A DNA stretch of 6,707 nucleotides. It comes from an uncultured Eubacteriales bacterium. Its GTDB lineage: Bacteria > Bacillota > Clostridia > Peptostreptococcales > Anaerovoracaceae. Under the pieces are notes generated by a model. That model saw nothing but the letters and a program-made list of their open reading frames with translations. It was not told where the DNA came from and made no database searches. Shown here piece by piece: positions 5,863-6,707 of this stretch. Both the position numbers and the translations under genes were made by a program. The stretch spans positions 1 through 6,707 of the forward strand of contig URWB01000121.1 in assembly GCA_900551415.1 (NCBI GenBank), given 5' to 3'. Each line of letters starts with the position of its first letter. Positions within the stretch are counted from its first letter, which is position 1.

Positions 5863-6707
5863 TTGAAGTCAAGAACTTAACTTTTATATATCCAACGGCG
5901 GAGCAGCCGGCGCTGCGAGATGTTTCCTTCGCGATCGAACGATCGGAATTCTGCGTCCTGTGCGGTAAGTCCGGCTGCGGTAAGAGTACGCTGCTCAGAC
6001 AGCTCAAAAAGAACCTGATTCCCTATGGTGAACGTTCCGGCTTTGCGCTGTATAACGGTACGGAGATCGCGGCGCTTTCTGATCGCGTCAACGCGTCAGA
6101 GATCGGGTTTGTACAGCAGAATCCGGATAATCAGCTGGTGACAGACAAGGTGTGGCATGAGCTGGCCTTTGGGCTGGAAAGTTTGGGTTTGGACAACCAG
6201 TCCATCAAGCGCCGCGTGGCGGAAATGGCAAGCTTCTTTGATATTCAAACCTGGTTTCGCAAGAATGTCAGCGAGCTGTCCGGCGGGCAGAAGCAGCTTT
6301 TGAATCTGGCTTCCATCATGGCGATGCAGCCGAAGGTATTGATTTTGGATGAACCGACCTCACAACTTGATCCGATCGCGGCAGGTGAATTCCTCAAGGT
6401 TGTCTATCGTATCAACCGTGAGCTGGGCACGACGGTCATTATTTCCGAGCACCGTCTGGAAGAACTGTTTACGATGGCGGACAAGGTTCTCGTGATGGAC
6501 GAGGGCAAACTGATCGCCTGTGATACACCGTGGAAAATCGGAAATTTCCTGGCGGGCGACACAAGCTCGCAAAGGCATCCGATGTTCTACGGGCTGCCTG
6601 CGGTGATGAAGCTCTATTCGCATTGCAGGACTGCGGGCCTGCCGACCTTCCTGCGGGAAGGTAAGGAAATCGCGCCGCTGACAATCCGCGACGGCAGATT
6701 GTGGCTC
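5853..6707 (+). CDS. ecfA: ECF transporter ATP-binding protein (EcfA), 3' end beyond window; probably a tandem two-ABC protein
   Basis: This is the ATPase that powers the ECF importer with EcfT, at the inner face of the membrane. The frame is open for 285 codons to the window edge with no stop. One complete ABC domain is visible: Walker A GKSGCGKST (38-46), Q-loop VQQNPDNQ (87-94), signature LSGGQKQ (142-148), Walker B VLILDEP (162-168), D-loop SQLD (170-173) and the switch histidine in IISEH (196-200). All catalytic positions are intact. After the domain (about 230 onward) the sequence continues as FYGLPAVMKLY and then IAPLTIRDGRLWL, which resembles the linker (DUF3744-like region) leading to a second ABC domain in YkoD-type fused EcfA proteins; this is inference because the sequence stops. 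The start overlaps the end of ecfT by 10 bases, indicating coupled translation. Confidence 0.92.
   Translation, partial: MAMIEVKNLTFIYPTAEQPALRDVSFAIERSEFCVLCGKSGCGKSTLLRQLKKNLIPYGERSGFALYNGTEIAALSDRVNASEIGFVQQNPDNQLVTDKVWHELAFGLESLGLDNQSIKRRVAEMASFFDIQTWFRKNVSELSGGQKQLLNLASIMAMQPKVLILDEPTSQLDPIAAGEFLKVVYRINRELGTTVIISEHRLEELFTMADKVLVMDEGKLIACDTPWKIGNFLAGDTSSQRHPMFYGLPAVMKLYSHCRTAGLPTFLREGKEIAPLTIRDGRLWL

Overview
The window looks like chromosomal DNA of an anaerobic, Gram-positive-type bacterium of the Bacillota, most likely class Clostridia. This rests on gene content: an archaeal-type (ApgM) phosphoglycerate mutase, a membrane-anchored S11 D,D-carboxypeptidase, a DUF1292 protein and a vitamin-type ECF transporter. 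Strong GGAGG-type ribosome sites and a moderately GC-rich coding bias fit the same picture. Genus cannot be read from the sequence. All genes are on the + strand and packed tightly; no stretch over 300 bases lacks a gene.

Layout. (1) Bases 1 to about 57 are AT-rich (about 23% G+C over the first 60 bases against about 58% over the next 60), and all three + frames hit a stop there. (2) About 58-972 is the C-terminal three quarters of an ApgM-family phosphoglycerate mutase that has lost its N-terminal catalytic part at this junction. (3) 982-2337 is a secreted D-alanyl-D-alanine carboxypeptidase. (4) 2337-4166 is the excinuclease subunit UvrC, overlapping the previous stop by one base. These three reading frames look like one transcription unit, ending in a terminator-like hairpin that spans the uvrC stop codon.

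(5) A good sigma-70/sigma-A promoter (TTGATT-17-TAAGAT with TG extension) lies on top of that hairpin and drives a 93-residue acidic DUF1292 protein (4249-4530), through a short leader with a 10-bp hairpin. A clean rho-independent terminator follows at 4546-4573. (6) After a 90-base GC-rich, foldable leader comes a second unit: a small NifU C-terminal-domain protein (4664-4954), the ECF transporter membrane subunit EcfT (4969-5862) and an ECF ATPase (5853 to beyond the window end). The ATPase has a complete first ABC domain, and its remaining sequence looks like the linker of a tandem-ATPase EcfA.

Functionally the window mixes housekeeping modules: glycolysis remnant, peptidoglycan trimming, nucleotide-excision repair, Fe-S delivery and micronutrient uptake. 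I see no defence system, CRISPR array, tRNA, rRNA or complete mobile element. The points most worth checking are the sharp junction truncating the phosphoglycerate mutase, the superimposed terminator/promoter after uvrC, and the alternative hairpins (with a T-box-like core) ahead of the NifU-like gene.
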